NCBI GenBank assembly: GCA_024734555.1
Contig: JANPWX010000360.1
Span: 1,360,774 to 1,424,773, forward strand
Reading direction: 5' to 3'
DNA from: Trochalopteron elliotii
Taxonomy: Eukaryota; Chordata; Aves; Passeriformes; Leiothrichidae
DNA: 64,000 bases
Part shown: positions 13,001 through 27,249 of the stretch, in pieces
Numbering within the stretch: position 1 is the stretch's first letter
How the letters are laid out: every line of letters starts with the position of its first letter
Program-made: the position numbers and the translations under genes
Notes under the pieces: generated by a model
Database searches by the model: none
What the model saw: the letters and a program-made list of their open reading frames with translations, nothing else
Told to the model about the DNA's origin: nothing

Positions 13001-16000
13001 TACATAGGAGTCCCTTTACATAAATCATGGTTCTCAGGCTGCACCTCACAAAATATGACCAGCATTTAAAATAAAATCCCTTTCAGTCTGGCTGCAAATA
13101 ATATTTTAAAGATAAATCCCCTATAGAGGATCAGACTAATTCTACTTCTATTTGTATCTATTTGAAAACTTTATTTTTAGATTTTAAAACTGTCCCCGAT
13201 TTGGCTTCACACTTTTCTGGTTTGGTGTTCTCTTTTGCCATCCATTTCCCATTTTTAGATATTTCTCTCCCTTCTTTTTCTGGCCTTTTCTTCTGTGACT
13301 CATTCTTCTATGTATACTACACATCCTTTTCCCCAAATGAATGTGTCTGGTAACTCTTACATGGAAACTAGAATTGGTGAAAATTGCGGTAATGCACCTG
13401 AAAAAGCTACAAAATATTAAGATTTTCATAATGGTATCACTGAAAATTTTGTTTTCTACTTGCAATAGACTTCCTCTGCAATATATTAGTGTTCTAGTAT
13501 ATTTAGCATGATATATGAATCTCTCCGGTTTTGTGATGTAAAAATACATGAGTAAACAAGTCTTAAGGATCAGGAAGAGGAATTATATCTTCAAAGAGAA
13601 CAGAAATTTGACTATCTACATGAGAAAGCCTTCACTAGTAAAACCATGCAGTCATATGGCACAGAATATTCTTATGAGGCATCTGCTTGGGGTTTATTTT
13701 ACCACTTCCATGTTGTGCTATTTTGGCATGACCATCATTAGGCTTTTGAGGTCTGAAACAAACCTACAATAAAATGCTATTTTTTCAGTATAGTTATAAA
13801 ACACTCACAGCATGAAATCCATCACTGCCTCCTCATCCACCACAAGTTAGGAAATTATGTGGGATCACATTAGCCTGTTGCTATTTTCTTAATGTAATTT
13901 GATTTTTTCAGCTTTTTTAAAACTTTATTTTATTTTTTATCTATTAATTTTTTTTATTTACAATCCTTGTATTTTCAATAGAGGAGGGTGAGATATCAGA
14001 AGCTAACGCACAAAGAACTCTTCAAGATATATGAAGATAAGGCAAGAAAGAAAGAAGTCTGAGGAGAAAAGTGTTACATTCTTTGAGAAGACAGTAGGGA
14101 AACCCACTGATAAAATGTAGTTTGTGCCCATTCTTCTTGCTCTCATTTGAAAGAGATGCAGTATTAGATGCTATCTGACAATAGAAAACACACAAACACA
14201 AATCTACATATGCAACTAATTTAATCAAAGGGATGGGAGGGGTGACTAGAACAGATCAAATGCCAAAACCAGACTTTGCCACAAGAAAAAGTGGAACTGG
14301 GAATGGAGTGGGTAGCAAATTTAGTCCATATGGTTTCATTATTGATGTTCAATGTCTTTATCGTCTGCTAAACACAGGGAGATGCAACTTGGAGTATGTT
14401 GTCCTAGTTGAACTGTTTGATGGCTTCTTTCCCCATATTTTTCTTTAAAGAACAATAAATTACCAAGGGCTACTGCATAACAACATTTCCATATTATTCA
14501 AGTGGAGTCTGTACTTCCTGTCACCTCCAGATGTAGCTTAATATAGAGTCCATGGAGAGAAGGACAAGAAAGCATGGGGTATTTCTTACCATGCAGTAAG
14601 ATTGGCCAGTGGCCTGTGGCACCCAGGAGAAGGCTTTAAGCAACTTAATTTTTCTTTTGATCCTGCAGAAGGTTCAGTAGTAACACCCTATTGTTGCTGC
14701 AAGTGTTCTTGAATCAGGGTAAGCTTCCTGCTGATGGGACACATGCATGAGACTGTGCTGAGCTTGTCCAGGGAAAGTAGTAGCAGTTGTCACTTTTAGG
14801 GAATGGGGCCAGGCAAGTTCTAGGAAATGGACCTTGCAGTTATGCAGATGAGATATTTTCCTCCTGACCAGATGTGTTTTCTATATCCCAGATTCTCTTG
14901 GATTATAAAATAAGTATATTGGAAGACAGGGACAGACCCTTTGTTGCAGTTCCTCTGTGATCAGGAAGGAAAAATGAGCAGTAAGTGCAAAACAACCTAG
15001 AATTCATGTTTTTAGCATTCAAATAGTGCTTAAATAGTTAATACCGTTGTGATTAGTTCTCATCAGCTAGAACTTCAGCCTGGGAGTCATGCAGCACAGC
15101 AACATTACCAGCAGTGTTTTTGTTGGGATTCAATTTGGCACAGGATTGTGGGACACAGGATGGAGGGGCCATGGGACCTGACTGGCAGGTACTACAGCAC
15201 AGGTGTACAGTGAACAGGACAGAGCTCATCCTCCAGGTTGTCTCATTGTTATTCTAGTGCTTTATCACAGTGGGATGTGTTTTTCCCCACTATGAGAAAT
15301 AAATTTAAGTCACAGTACTCTTATTACTCAAGTGGGATAAGGCATACATGTTTAATATCGGTACCAGCATTTTTGGAAAGCATTGTAGATTGTGTTTCCT
15401 GCTGTGTATAGAATTCTCATCTGTTCAATAGAACAGTCTCTACCCCTGTCCACTCCCCCAGGCAATCACAATTGCCAATTTACCAAAAAAATTCTCCAGA
15501 TCTTTTGAGCATCTTACTCTCAGAAAAGAGGTATCAGATTTAGTGCCAAGCTTCTGCTTGATCCAGTCACACATTTTGATCAAACTTTCAGAACTGAGTA
15601 AAGCATTAAGTACACTTCTTCCAGTATTCCTTTTTTAGTGAATTATTCAGTAAGTCTAGGGCAGTAATTGACTGCTGTGTCTTATGAAAACCTCCCCCTC
15701 TGCTGAACCACAAGTATGAATATTGAAGGAGCCATCTAATTCAGACTCAGGTGGATATGATTGTTTTACAGTTTTTTTTTTTCAGGTGGACCAATAGCTA
15801 TCTCAACTTATGGGTGAGAACATTTTAACCCACAAAAAGATTAAACCTCCAATTGATGTTTACATGAATTTTACCAGCAAATTTAACAAGATCAAGATTA
15901 GGTCTCAAACAAACCCTTTAAAATCTAAGCAAATGCATTTTTACTACCCAGATTTTTATCACATCTTTGTTATTGGTTGCAAATAGGTTCAAGTCAATGA

Positions 16001-19000
16001 AAGAGCAAGTATCTGCCATTTAGCTCTCTAAGAAAGGTGCTTGTATATAAGCTGCAATTTGCACTGCCTTACTTCAGTAAAATCTATATGAGTAGCTCTT
16101 ATCAGTGTGGAGCTATACTGTGCTCTAGAGTGGTCCAATCAATTGCCAATTTTAATTTCCAAATCAAAACTGTTTATTAGACATTCAAGAGCAAATCTAT
16201 ACGCACGCAAGAGCCTGATTTTCAAAGGAACTCTAATGACTTAAAAAAAACCCCTGCTTATTAGTAAGGAAAATAAAAAAGCCCCCCAAACTTGAAGTAA
16301 AAAGTATGTTCCCAGGCTGAAATTATTCTAAGTTTGAAGAGAAATTTAAATATTGCCAATAATTTCATGCAAAGTGGTTAAAGTATTACCATTATAGTTC
16401 CAAATATTTGCCTTATCTCTGCATGAGTGTAATGACAGTCAGGTCTGAACTGATCAGAATAATTAAATCATATAGTGGTAATACAGTAAATAAACATTAC
16501 AAGCAGAATCATATAATTTCTTTCAGTAACTCTGTGCAGCATATTCTCTGGCAGAATATAAGAATGTCAACAAAATGCATAGCACAACACTTTATTGTGC
16601 AAATATTACACATGTAAATGAACTGAAACCCGATCATTTAATTAACAGTTACCTTGCTGTATGAAAAAGCTTTAAATATATTTGAGTATATTGAAATATA
16701 CAGTAAATATTTCCTAAATTTGAAATCCACACTTTATTTAGCAGGCAAGGAACAACCTGTGTGTCATATTATTATCCTGGCACTTCTGCTTCTTAACAAA
16801 GGTCAGTAAGATTGGTTGTACTGATAAGACTGAAGGGTTACAAATTTAGAAAGCCCTTTGTGGATTGGGTATTTATGTGTACTTTCCAGTTTTCATCTTA
16901 ATGTATGCGTATCTTTCTGTACACACATATGCACATATAGAATAGGAGATGGAGAAGAATGTTGTAAAGTACCTTGTAAATGAGTAACTTGGTAGGACAC
17001 TTGCATGCAAAGAGAGTGTTATCTACCTTAAGTGCATGGCAAAAGCTGTCCCTATATGTATCTATAGGTGGATCTACAGCTTTGCCATAATGAAGGAGGC
17101 TGTGGTGACTGTGGTTTTTACAATGAGGATAGCAATGTTCAGATAAGCCCCCTTAAGGTAGATTTGGGTGAGCTCATTAAAGGAGTTTGTGTGCTGTAAC
17201 ACAGTTACTAAGGGTTTCAAGAAGAGCTTAGTTTTGGTTAAAGGATGGAAAATACATTAACTAGTTTTATTAATGAATGAAAACAATTTTGGGCTGGTAA
17301 TACATCAAAACAACTCCCAAATCCATTTCAGAGTTTCATAGTAAAAACAGTCATATTTTATAACTTAACACAAATTTATTATGAACTAATGCCTGACCAG
17401 TTCTGTAATTTTAAAATGGAGTTTTACAATCATATTGCACCTTGAGAAAAGATGTGCAGAGAGAAAAGTTTTTCTCACTTTGATGCATGTCAGAGTCTCC
17501 ACCTTAGTCACTCTTCTTTCCTAAAGAGCTACATTGAGTTGCTTATGTGTTAGCATTTCTCTTAACATTTTTTTAAAGCATTCAAGAAATATATCCTACA
17601 GAAGCTGCTGCTGGTAACAGGCTTAGCTCTAAATGAAAAGTTGAAACAGTCATTTTCTCCAACAAAAACCAGAGAACCCAGCTAAGTTTTGGTAGTGCTT
17701 TAATCACAGTAACTCATGGACATCCATGCTGCTGTAACTCAGTACAGGTTAGTTTTCGTCCAGTAACCCAACTTTTGTCAGGTCTGAGATCACAAATATT
17801 TGGGTGTCGTTAGTGCTCAGAAACTGGTGTTTTTCACATGAAGGAAATAATAACACATTCCACTATTGCTATCACTACTACTGAAATAGACAAATGTAAA
17901 ACATACATTTATGACAAAAGATTTCCAGCACTAAGAATTGTTCCAGAGATGAACGGAGTTACAAGTCTGAGAAGACTGGAAGTTTGAATCCAGCCAATCT
18001 GGTCTCAGCACCTTCCTTGGTGTTTTTCTTGCTGACATTCAGATACTTTCAAATTATTTTCTTCTCAGTCCTGCCTGTTTTGATGATGATGAACGATGAA
18101 CCTAATATCTTATAGTGCTCTTTCTGTACCCCTTAGCCCTTAGCCCACATTATTATCAGTATTTCATGCTAGGGTTGTATGATTTAGCTTAGAATATTTG
18201 TACAGTACGTTGGGGTTTTTATGCAAAAGGAATAGTGGAGATAGAAGTTACTTTTAATAATGAGACTTTTATGAAGATCCCTTAATACTGCAAAACATGA
18301 TTTAATTCTTCCTATTTTATAAGTCAATTAAAAATAAAGAACTAAGTTCTGACTTATGTAATGACTACCAGAATCACTTATAACTCAGATATTATGCTAC
18401 TAACACAAAATTAATGAAGTAAACATGTTTTTTTTTCAAAACAAGCTCTTTCTAAACCAAAGTTAACACTAGTAACTGGTTTAAAATAAGTTCTTTTACT
18501 TTTTTTTAATAAACATAAGATTATATCTAAATCCTGATAATAGAATCTTAGGCCCAAACCAACATGGTAAGTAACTAAGCTGCAAAATAATTAACAGTAT
18601 AACCCCTTTCTTGTGTGTGTGAATTTGTATGTTTTATTCTATAGAGCATGTCAAATAAAAAGAATATTTCATGCCTTGGATTTTCTTATTCAAGTTCTGT
18701 TTGCCATTGCTCTTTATGGTGAGTAATATTTGTACTGGAACTGACTGAGCACAGAGAGTATAAAATACTCTTCATATTTAGGAGCATTTTATACCCAGTT
18801 TAGGCTGCATTTGTGCAATTGTTATGCAAGAAAAATGAGTGAAGCCCTTCAACTGTAAAAATGGTTGATTCAGCAAACTATGGCTTATATGAGTCATACT
18901 TACTTTGCTGCACAGATTTTTGATCTTAATGACTGCCTACACCATCCTGAGAAAGTATCCTGAAGAAAAGTTGTAAGTAAAGTAGCTCTGACCCCTTGCA

Positions 19001-21989
19001 TCCCTATTTTGTAGGCAAAACTGACATATTATCTATAGTCAGCTTGTCTAGATCTAGCTGGCAGTTTATAAACCTGGACACGTTCAAATTCAGGTTTGTT
19101 TGGCTACAACAAAAAACATACTTTCAGATTTGTTGTCCACATACATATGCCTGGCATCAGCAAATAAATCTGCAGCGCAGAGGGATTTTATTTAGCAAAT
19201 CACTAATTTGCCATTGGGACAACCAACTAAATTCAGCAGTTAGGCTGGTGACCTAATCTTTGCATAGAAATCCCAAGTGAAGAACTTGTTTTGCATCTCA
19301 TGCATGAAAGCATGGAACGATAGGAAAGCCAGAAGAAAACATTCAGAAATTGCTTTAAATGCTTTTTAAGGGCCAAATTTAACTCTTCAGTTGCAGAAAA
19401 GCATTCTGTGATTGTTGCATTTGTAAAATGATTTTTGGAATGATCTCTATGTAAACTTCCAAGTCAATTGTTGTCTCCCTATGAGCAAAACTTATCGTAA
19501 CTCAAATTATGGTTTTGGTGGTGTTTTTTTTTGTTTTTGTGTTTTTTTTTTCTTGTTTTTTTTTTTTTTTTCTTTTTCCTTTTTCTTTTTTTTTCTCCCC
19601 TCCAATAGCAGTTTTCTGTGCAGGTCATACAAAGTTCAGTCCCAAATGAGAAACTTTTCAAAGGTTGTGTCCAATTACAAGCCAGTAATTTAGGTCAGCA
19701 TGAGTATGTGGCCAATTTGTAAGGGCAAGATGATGCAAGGACAGGGTAACTGAGTTTAGTGCAAAAATGGTATGCTTTTTAAAGTAAACCTGACTTTCCA
19801 AGGTTGATTACTTCTGTATTTGTTGAATTATTTATCCTATTAAAGAGCACTGCCCAGTCTAAGATTCTCTAATTTCTTATCCACCCTATTTACATAATTG
19901 GCAATGACCTGCATGTGCAGAGCAGTAAAAGATTCATTGCTGTCCTGTATTGAGAACCGTCTGCCAGAAGTGCATGTTGTCTTTTAAAAGTGGAGGTACT
20001 TTTTGGTTAAATAATGCTTTCCTTAACAAATTCCAGTCTTAATATTACCAATGTGCATACCAAATGTGGAAACCTTTTCAATCCTCTGACTTTCCATTTA
20101 TATGCCAAATCACAGACTAGAGGTGAACAAGGGTTTCCATTTTACTGGAAGTCCTCAGGTAGATACTCTGTGCTCTACATCACCTAGTAAGTATGTCTGT
20201 CACTCACAAATGGATAATTACTTGGAGGGCAGCAACTGCAGTTCAGTCACTTTTGATATTCAGAAACATGTTTTGGTTTTGTACCTGTGATGAATGGCAT
20301 AGAAATCTTTGGCTTATATTCAGTGCAACCTTTAGGGTTCTGATCACGATCGCTGTAATAAAACTCCAGGACTACAGAAACATTTCCCCAGTTCATCTTA
20401 TAATACTCTACAAAGAAGTACAGTTTAACACCATTTTATAGCTGGAGAAATTGAGTGTGAGAAAAATAAAGTGACAAGACTGAGGCCATGAAAACAGCTA
20501 AGCAGAGACAGAAAACAATTGAAGCTGTCTATGTTGTAGTACTTCAGCCATATTCATGAAGGATTTATATAATTTTGGATAGAAGAGAATCAAGCATTGG
20601 GCTCTGCTCTGAGTTTTGGAGTTTTGAGTTGTGATCTCAGCTGGGATCAGTCTCCAACTGATTTATGGTTATTTAATACTAGGCTATTCTTGGAAGAATG
20701 TAAATGTACATATTTTCCCTTATATATTGGCTAATACTGAAGCATGCTTGAAATCACAAAGAAGAGACCCTATCTGAAGAGGGATGTGAACATAGCTGAA
20801 AAAAATTCTTTGTGTTTACTGAATTTGGGGGCTAAAATAACATCCAGTCCCACCAGAAGGTGACAGATCATTTTCTCCTTTAAGTGAACTGATCCTGAAA
20901 AAGAACAAAGAGTGAACAAAGAAAAAACTTTTCATTCAGAGAAGTTAAAGGACCACTGCTTAAACTCCACATTTCAGGCAGAGATGAATCTGACAGGAAC
21001 ACACTCACTTTCTTCCAGAGAGCTGTTCATGCCAAGTCTTTGGAAAAGGGAAAGTCAAACACTTTTAGCCACTGAAGCTACAGAAGGAAAGTGAAAAGAG
21101 TTATCTTTCTATAAAGCCTATCAGCAGTTAAAACTGTTTAGTCTCACTGGAGTAGTGCAGAACTGCTAAGCTGGCATGTAGGTCAGTGTCTTCATATTAC
21201 AGATGAGAAATTCAGAGACTACTCAAACTATAACATCAAGTAAAGGAACTTGATTTGTGGCCTTCATAAATCCAGTCTTCTGTTTAAACAAGAAAAAGGC
21301 TTTTGGATTGATTAACCATGCCAAGAAAGGATTTGGAAATACCAGAGTAGAAACCTCTAGCATTGCTCTAGTTCAAAAAGATAATTGTTAAGTAAACACA
21401 ACTTTCAAAGCAAAAGCTTTGCTCTACATAGCAAATAAGCACTTAATCAGGCATGTAAATGGAAGAGAGGCATCTCAGGTATTTTCTGAAGGTAATTTAG
21501 GGGCACTTAGGACTGCTGTTATGCGCTTGAGTTGGTACCCTGACTAGATTTACAGAAGTGGTCAAAAGAGATTTTGAGAAACTAGGTAAAGGCTCTCCAC
21601 AGCTACACAGAAGACTGAAGGTCATCATGGAAGTGCAAAAATTGCCAGAAAGCACTTCAGATCTGCTTTTTGTTGTTATTGTTTTCTAGTCCCACATTGA
21701 AGAAACATGGAAAGAATCATGCTAAAACTGAAAAAGAATAGGAAAAATCACAGAAGGAGCAGTGTAATACAGAATTGAATTATGCATGCATATATTTGAA
21801 GTTCTATATTGAGAAAGAAAAGACGCAGTGAAGAACATGAGGAAGTACTGGGAAGAGGATGCAAATGTTCTGAGGGGAATTACTGTTGTTCATTTCCTCA
21901 GCTGGTTGGTCTGCCTTCGGGTGAATTACTGCATCACAAGTTATGTCTCTGTGGCTGCAAGGGTTGTGATTAAAGTGGACTTCACGCAT
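10019..21989. other. 12 kb of anonymous sequence, no gene or known repeat seen
   Basis: I could not recognise a transposon, RNA gene or coding exon. The largest frame is 137 codons at 12194-12607 plus. It contains a poly-lysine run from an A11 tract, has no domain, and is overlapped by a 75-codon minus frame. A polypyrimidine tract lies at 19540-19603. A splice-site-like pair encloses 14669-14718 (see findings). The lack of recent insertions over 12 kb could reflect constraint or chance. Confidence 0.6.
19540..19603. repeat. Polypyrimidine tract
   Basis: From 19556 to 19603 every plus-strand base is T or C (48 nt, mostly T). It is preceded by more T runs interrupted by single G. The complement gives lysine-rich and the plus strand phenylalanine-rich spurious frames (60 and 70 codons). 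It is low-complexity sequence. Confidence 0.9.
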
Positions 21990-22260
21990 GTAATTTGCTC
22001 AGGTCCGTTGCCAGAGAAGGTTTGGTTGGGAGGGAGGGTTCCTAGCTGGGCAGGAAGCGTGGCAGGACGGGGAGGGCAGTGCTGCTGAGGGGAGCTCTGC
22101 ACGCTGGCTGCTGTCTTTCCTGCCCTCTGCCCCCTACACTGCTCCCAGGGGTTGCTCTTTGAGCCAGCTGACATAGGACCACCTTTGCCACTCCCCTCCA
22201 TGGGCTTTTGGGTGCTGTTACTGGAGAAGGGAGCAATCTGGATGTTCTCCATGGAAAGGA
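21990..22260. other. GC-rich, CpG-poor patch of unknown origin
   Basis: Base composition rises sharply over about 270 bp, with stretches such as GGGAGGGAGGG and TGCCCTCTGCCCCC, against an AT-rich background. I count only four CpGs, so this is not a CpG island. Open frames run on both strands: 86 codons plus at 21828-22088, and 109 codons minus at 21941-22270, the latter rich in Pro, Ser and Gln. The high GC removes stop codons, which explains both. No transposon or protein family is recognised. It could be an old repeat, a non-coding RNA exon or a regulatory element. Confidence 0.5.
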
Positions 22261-25200
22261 CTAACTGCACTTGTTGTCTACTAGTTCTCTAGTCAAAACA
22301 CAGCATAAATTCATTTCTGCAGCTGAGGTGTGACTTCTGCAAGCCACTGCATCATGTTCTGTCCCTGCCATGCGTTTCCTGTTTGTGAGAGGTCACCACC
22401 AGTTTCCAGGAATACTTAACAGGATATAGTTAGATATTTTTTCCTCTGTGTACATTGAACATATTTAGAATAAACACGTAAGTGATTTTCCTCGGCCTTT
22501 TTATTTTTTTTAAGTGTTGTGGAGGAATGTAATCTCGTCTGCAAAATGGGACAAAATTTCTCAAACATGAATTTTTTCAACTTTGGCTTATGCATCCATA
22601 AAAATAAATTAATTGCAAAACTAACAGAATTTTCCTGCTAACTGTTCAGGTTTCCAAATGGAAATAAATTGCTTTTAGAGTCTCTTTCCCAAATAAGTAA
22701 AGCCTAATTCAGTGGGTAGATTGAATGATATATTACACATTGCTTCAAGCAAAATACCTTTTGTGAAAAAAAAAGAATATTAAAAAAGAAATAGACACAA
22801 ACATTTAGAGCCAGGCTGAAACTTCAGCCCATACAATAAAGGCATGTAGGATAATTCTGTGGTTCTTAAAATTACACTCTATTATATTGGGCCAATGATT
22901 TGCTAAATCTGCCATCAAAACCACATACCTCAGTAAGAGAGTTTTTTTTTACAGGCAGCAAACCTGTTATTTTCCTGACTTAAAGCCATATGGTCGCTCT
23001 CAGACTTTCCTCTGCAGCACAAATTTGCTTGTAATATTGAGATTAATTCTCTGTTCAGTAAATGCTTGTGAATCACACCTTTACCCATCTGTCATCCTGT
23101 GTCAAAAACGTGGCATCCTGTATCTACAAACATTTCATTCACCTTGGGTTTTTGAGTGATGCTCTCAGACTACATTTTCCACAGATTTTGTTTTTATTGA
23201 TTCTTCAGTTTCATGTCTGTCTGTCTTGTGTTCAGTCTTTTGTAGTGAATGCACTGAAATGTGATTGCAATGGGTGAAGTCACCAGACTGCTGACCTGAT
23301 TCAAGGTAGATTTTCTAAAAATAGGTCAAATGATCCCATTTTAATGGACAATAAATCAGAAACTGTCCTGCACAGAGACTCTTTGCATTGCTGTTATGTG
23401 GTCTTGCTTTTGAATATGTAAATATTGCTTTAGATTTTGTAATTAACTTTATTCTGACAAAAACTGATGTGATGATAATAATGCCCTTAGGTTACGTGTA
23501 AAATAGTTTATAAAAGACAGTTCTGTGATGATTTTTTTTTCTGTGATGTATTTTGACAGTGCTCAGAATGTTACCATTTCCAATCTCACACTGAGAGAAA
23601 TAAGTAAGATTGCTATTTAAGGAGAAGACATTCCTTTTCTCTACATGTGTACACAGGGCTTTCCATAGCCCTTGGTGATGCCAGTCCTTTGCTGGACCTT
23701 GTAAAGCCAACTGTACAAAGAGAGTAATATGACACTAGGAAGAGATTAAGGAACACGAATCAACAGCGTTTTATGTTCCTGCTGACTTCTACTTTTTAAT
23801 AGATATAGTTTAGGACTAATTTGGCACCACACTTAAAATATTCCAAGACCTGTTCTTGTTCCTGTTTTCAGAGGTCTTGCCAGTGTTATGATAGAAGTAT
23901 AAATCCCTGGCTTTACTTCCCACCCCTTTTTTTTTTTCTTCTCTGTAAAAGCTGCTGACATTTCAAATGACAAATCTAATTTCCTCCAGTTCTAAAAAGA
24001 GGAAGCCTGACTTCAGTGAACATGTGAATCAGAAACTACTGCCAAATGGAAATGGTGTCTTTTAGGGTTAAAGCTTCAGAAAAGGGATCCTGTATTATCA
24101 GCACTGAACTTACTGCATAAGTAGTAGCACAAAGCCAGACAATGACCTTCAAATTTGAATATGCAGAAGGTACCTTTACTAGCAGGTCTCCCAACTCCCA
24201 CAAGAAAAGGGGATTTGGCAGCCAAACTAAAGAAGTTCTGCTGTCACTCCCATGTCCATCAGACAAGGAAAAGCTCAGAGGGGTAAAAAAGGGCAATGCA
24301 GGTGGGTGGCAAGGTGGGGTGAATATTATTTTTACCCATCCTTTCAAATTCTGAGAGGAATAACTGGATAGATAAATTAAATAGTAATCCACAAGGATAA
24401 TTTTGTAACTCTTGTTACTTTGCTAAACCTAAAGTGGCAGGGAATCAGGACTTCAGCACGTTTGTGAATTTTTAGAGATAAGGTCTCCCATTTGGTTTGC
24501 AGATAAAGCCTCTTGGTATCAGAAGAGGGAAAAATTCTTTTGTTCTAGTAAAACAGCCTGCACCATTTCTCCCTGTTTCAGTCAGCAGGGTTCTCTTTTT
24601 TGCAAGCTTTACTGTGATTAGGATGCAAATTAAAAGACAGGGTGGAAAACATAAATTATGGCCTATGACAGAGCAGTTTAAAATAGAGTGAAATGTAAAT
24701 ACAGGTGTAAATAATAATAATAAAGCAGTATAAATAAAAGTCGAGGTCACATCTACTCAGCACAATCATGTTGTTTTCATTGTGGGAGTGACAAGGGACT
24801 CCAACAGAAGCACAGATTTCAACTGTGCTCATTGCTGCTCAAAGACAGCATATAACAGGTATCTGCCTCTAAGTGCAACCCAACTTTATTCAGCATCTTT
24901 ACCGAAGAACATGTTGAAAGAGGGAAGACATCATAGAATATACATACTGTCACAGGAGTTGTGTTAGAAATGCTTTCACTGATTCCAGTGCAAAGAAAAA
25001 AGTTTATATCTTTATACCTTTTTCACATAGATCTCTTTAGAGGTCATATTATTTGCAGTCCTCACTGTCTTTTTTAACCCTCTTTTGAAAAAAAGGTGTA
25101 TAATTAAAGAATAGTACAGTGTGGCATTAAAGCAAAAATGCCTAGTGTGTTCTGAAGAAACCCATATAATATTTAGGATATTGTATCACTATATGAATCA

Positions 25201-27249
25201 CCTTTATTATCACAGAAGGAAGCATTCAATTAGAAACAGACATCTGAAATTTCGAGTGACAACACAGTAGACCACGGAGATTGGCAACACGAGAAAAAGC
25301 ACAGTGACACCCTTGTGCTGGGCTGGTATAATGTTGGGTACCAGGGCAACTGGGAGTCAGAAAAATGTTACTTGCCAAATAGTTTTTTTGCATTAGTGGA
25401 TACAGTTACAAGTAACTTTGAATGGCAATCCTGGCATATAAATGGTTAGCAGATACTCATTCCAGAATTTAGGCAGCTGTCTGGTGCAACCCGATATATT
25501 TTGTAAGTAGTTTTCCATATAAAATGTCTCACAGAAGGCTTTACAGCTAATCATCCTTTGTATAGGCACACACAAGAGGATACCAGTTGCAATATAATCC
25601 CTATTTGGCACATAAAGACATAATATAGGCAGAGGCAAATGAATTAGGATCTAGGGTAGAAGCAGACACTCATAAACAGCAGCTAATTAAGAGTTTATCA
25701 GCATGTCACTATGCATCAGAAACCCTAGCACCTCTGTGGAGCATGGTGGCGTGTGCAGGCTCAGCTGTCATGTCTTGTCAGATGGGAGGCTCATGCGAGG
25801 TGAGGCTGTGACACTGTACACAGCACTCTGCTGTGCGTGGGAGTAGCAGGATACAGGATGACAGGATGGTTCTTCTCTAAATTCACATCACTGCCTGATT
25901 TTTTCAGAATTAAACACTTACAAAAATGCCTACTCTATTCAACATCCTACCTTTAGTAAGGTAAGACTTAGGACTTTAGGACTTTGTCCTAAAAATAGAA
26001 GAAAAAAATAAAGTGTAAGGTAGTAATGTGAAAAGGCACCTTGCATTATCAGAAGACAGATGCTTTCACAACACCAAAGAGGCAACTGAACAAAGGAATG
26101 GTGTCTTTAACTGCTGCTGGACATTCCATGATGTGCATGTGGCCTGATTGTACGAATTATGTGAGCTCATCACTCTTTCAATGGCAGAAATATGACAGTA
26201 CTTACTATGCTACTATAAAAAATCCTTGTTTCCTTCCATTTTCTGTTAGTCCTACAGAACTTACCTTTTTTGTCGTCACAAAGGTGCAAAGACTGCACAG
26301 AAATTATATGAAACAGATACTATCTGTTTAAGCTTCAACTTGTGATCACTTCATTGTGATCACTAATTGTGCAGCTTTGGGCTCACTCTGAGTCTCACAG
26401 CTTTGCAATATTGCTTAGAGGTCATTCGAGACAGAGTCAAAGTATCCTGAATGATCAGGCTACAGTTTGGCAGCTGCAAGTCTCTAATTGACTGATATCT
26501 GTATTTTTACAAAAAGTCTGGTTTCCAGGTTTCCTTGTCTGTTTTCTCAGCATCAGAAGACGATTCTTTATTCATGCTTGAAATCTTTCAAGTGCCTTCT
26601 TCCCGGATTCTGGATTTCCAGGGGCTTTAGATAGAAAGTGCTGCTGAAATCCAGAAAATCTGAGAGAAGTTTTTTTTCAAAGGAAAAGCCTTTGATCTGG
26701 TAAACTTTCCTAAAAAAAGGAAAAATACTTTCCTTTTTGTCAATGCAGAGAGTAGGCATGATGAAGAAACTTGTTCTTTGGAAAGGGGAATCCTCCTAAT
26801 ATTTATTAACATGGACCAACGTCTTGCAGTCTCTATCAGCTGCGAGAAGTGACCATCAAATTAAGCTATTGGCAGTAAAATTCAACGCAGAAGGGGTAGG
26901 AGGCTTGTGAAACTTGTTACCAAAGGACATTGTGGGTTTTGGCAATTTACAGCATTTCAGGGAAAGGTTGTCTAACTGGGAGAGAGACCTGTTGGTGGAT
27001 TACTGCACAAATGGTATCAGGATTAGGAAGTCTTCAAATCTGAAGGAATCAGGTATGTTTCACCTACTTTTACTGGGTTTTATGTATCTAGTTACAGATA
27101 TATTTGGTGATAGAATATGGGGCTAGACAAACCCAAGGCTCCTATATAAAGAAATTTCTGAATTCCAAACTACTGGTCATTGGGATCTTCCGAATACCAA
27201 GGAATGTTGACAATACAGTCTTCCTGTTCGTATACTCCTGCAGGTCCCT
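22261..27249. other. Anonymous sequence, no gene seen
   Basis: No recognisable exon, RNA gene or clear transposon. A short (AAT)n lies at 24709-24723. The largest frame is 118 codons at 24036-24392 minus, with no domain. A stretch at about 27090-27130 (GATAGAATATGGGGCTAGAC) weakly resembles the ancient CR1 3' end that follows at 27250, but is too short to call. Confidence 0.6.
24709..24723. repeat. Short (AAT)n microsatellite
   Basis: About five AAT units in a row. Confidence 0.85.
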
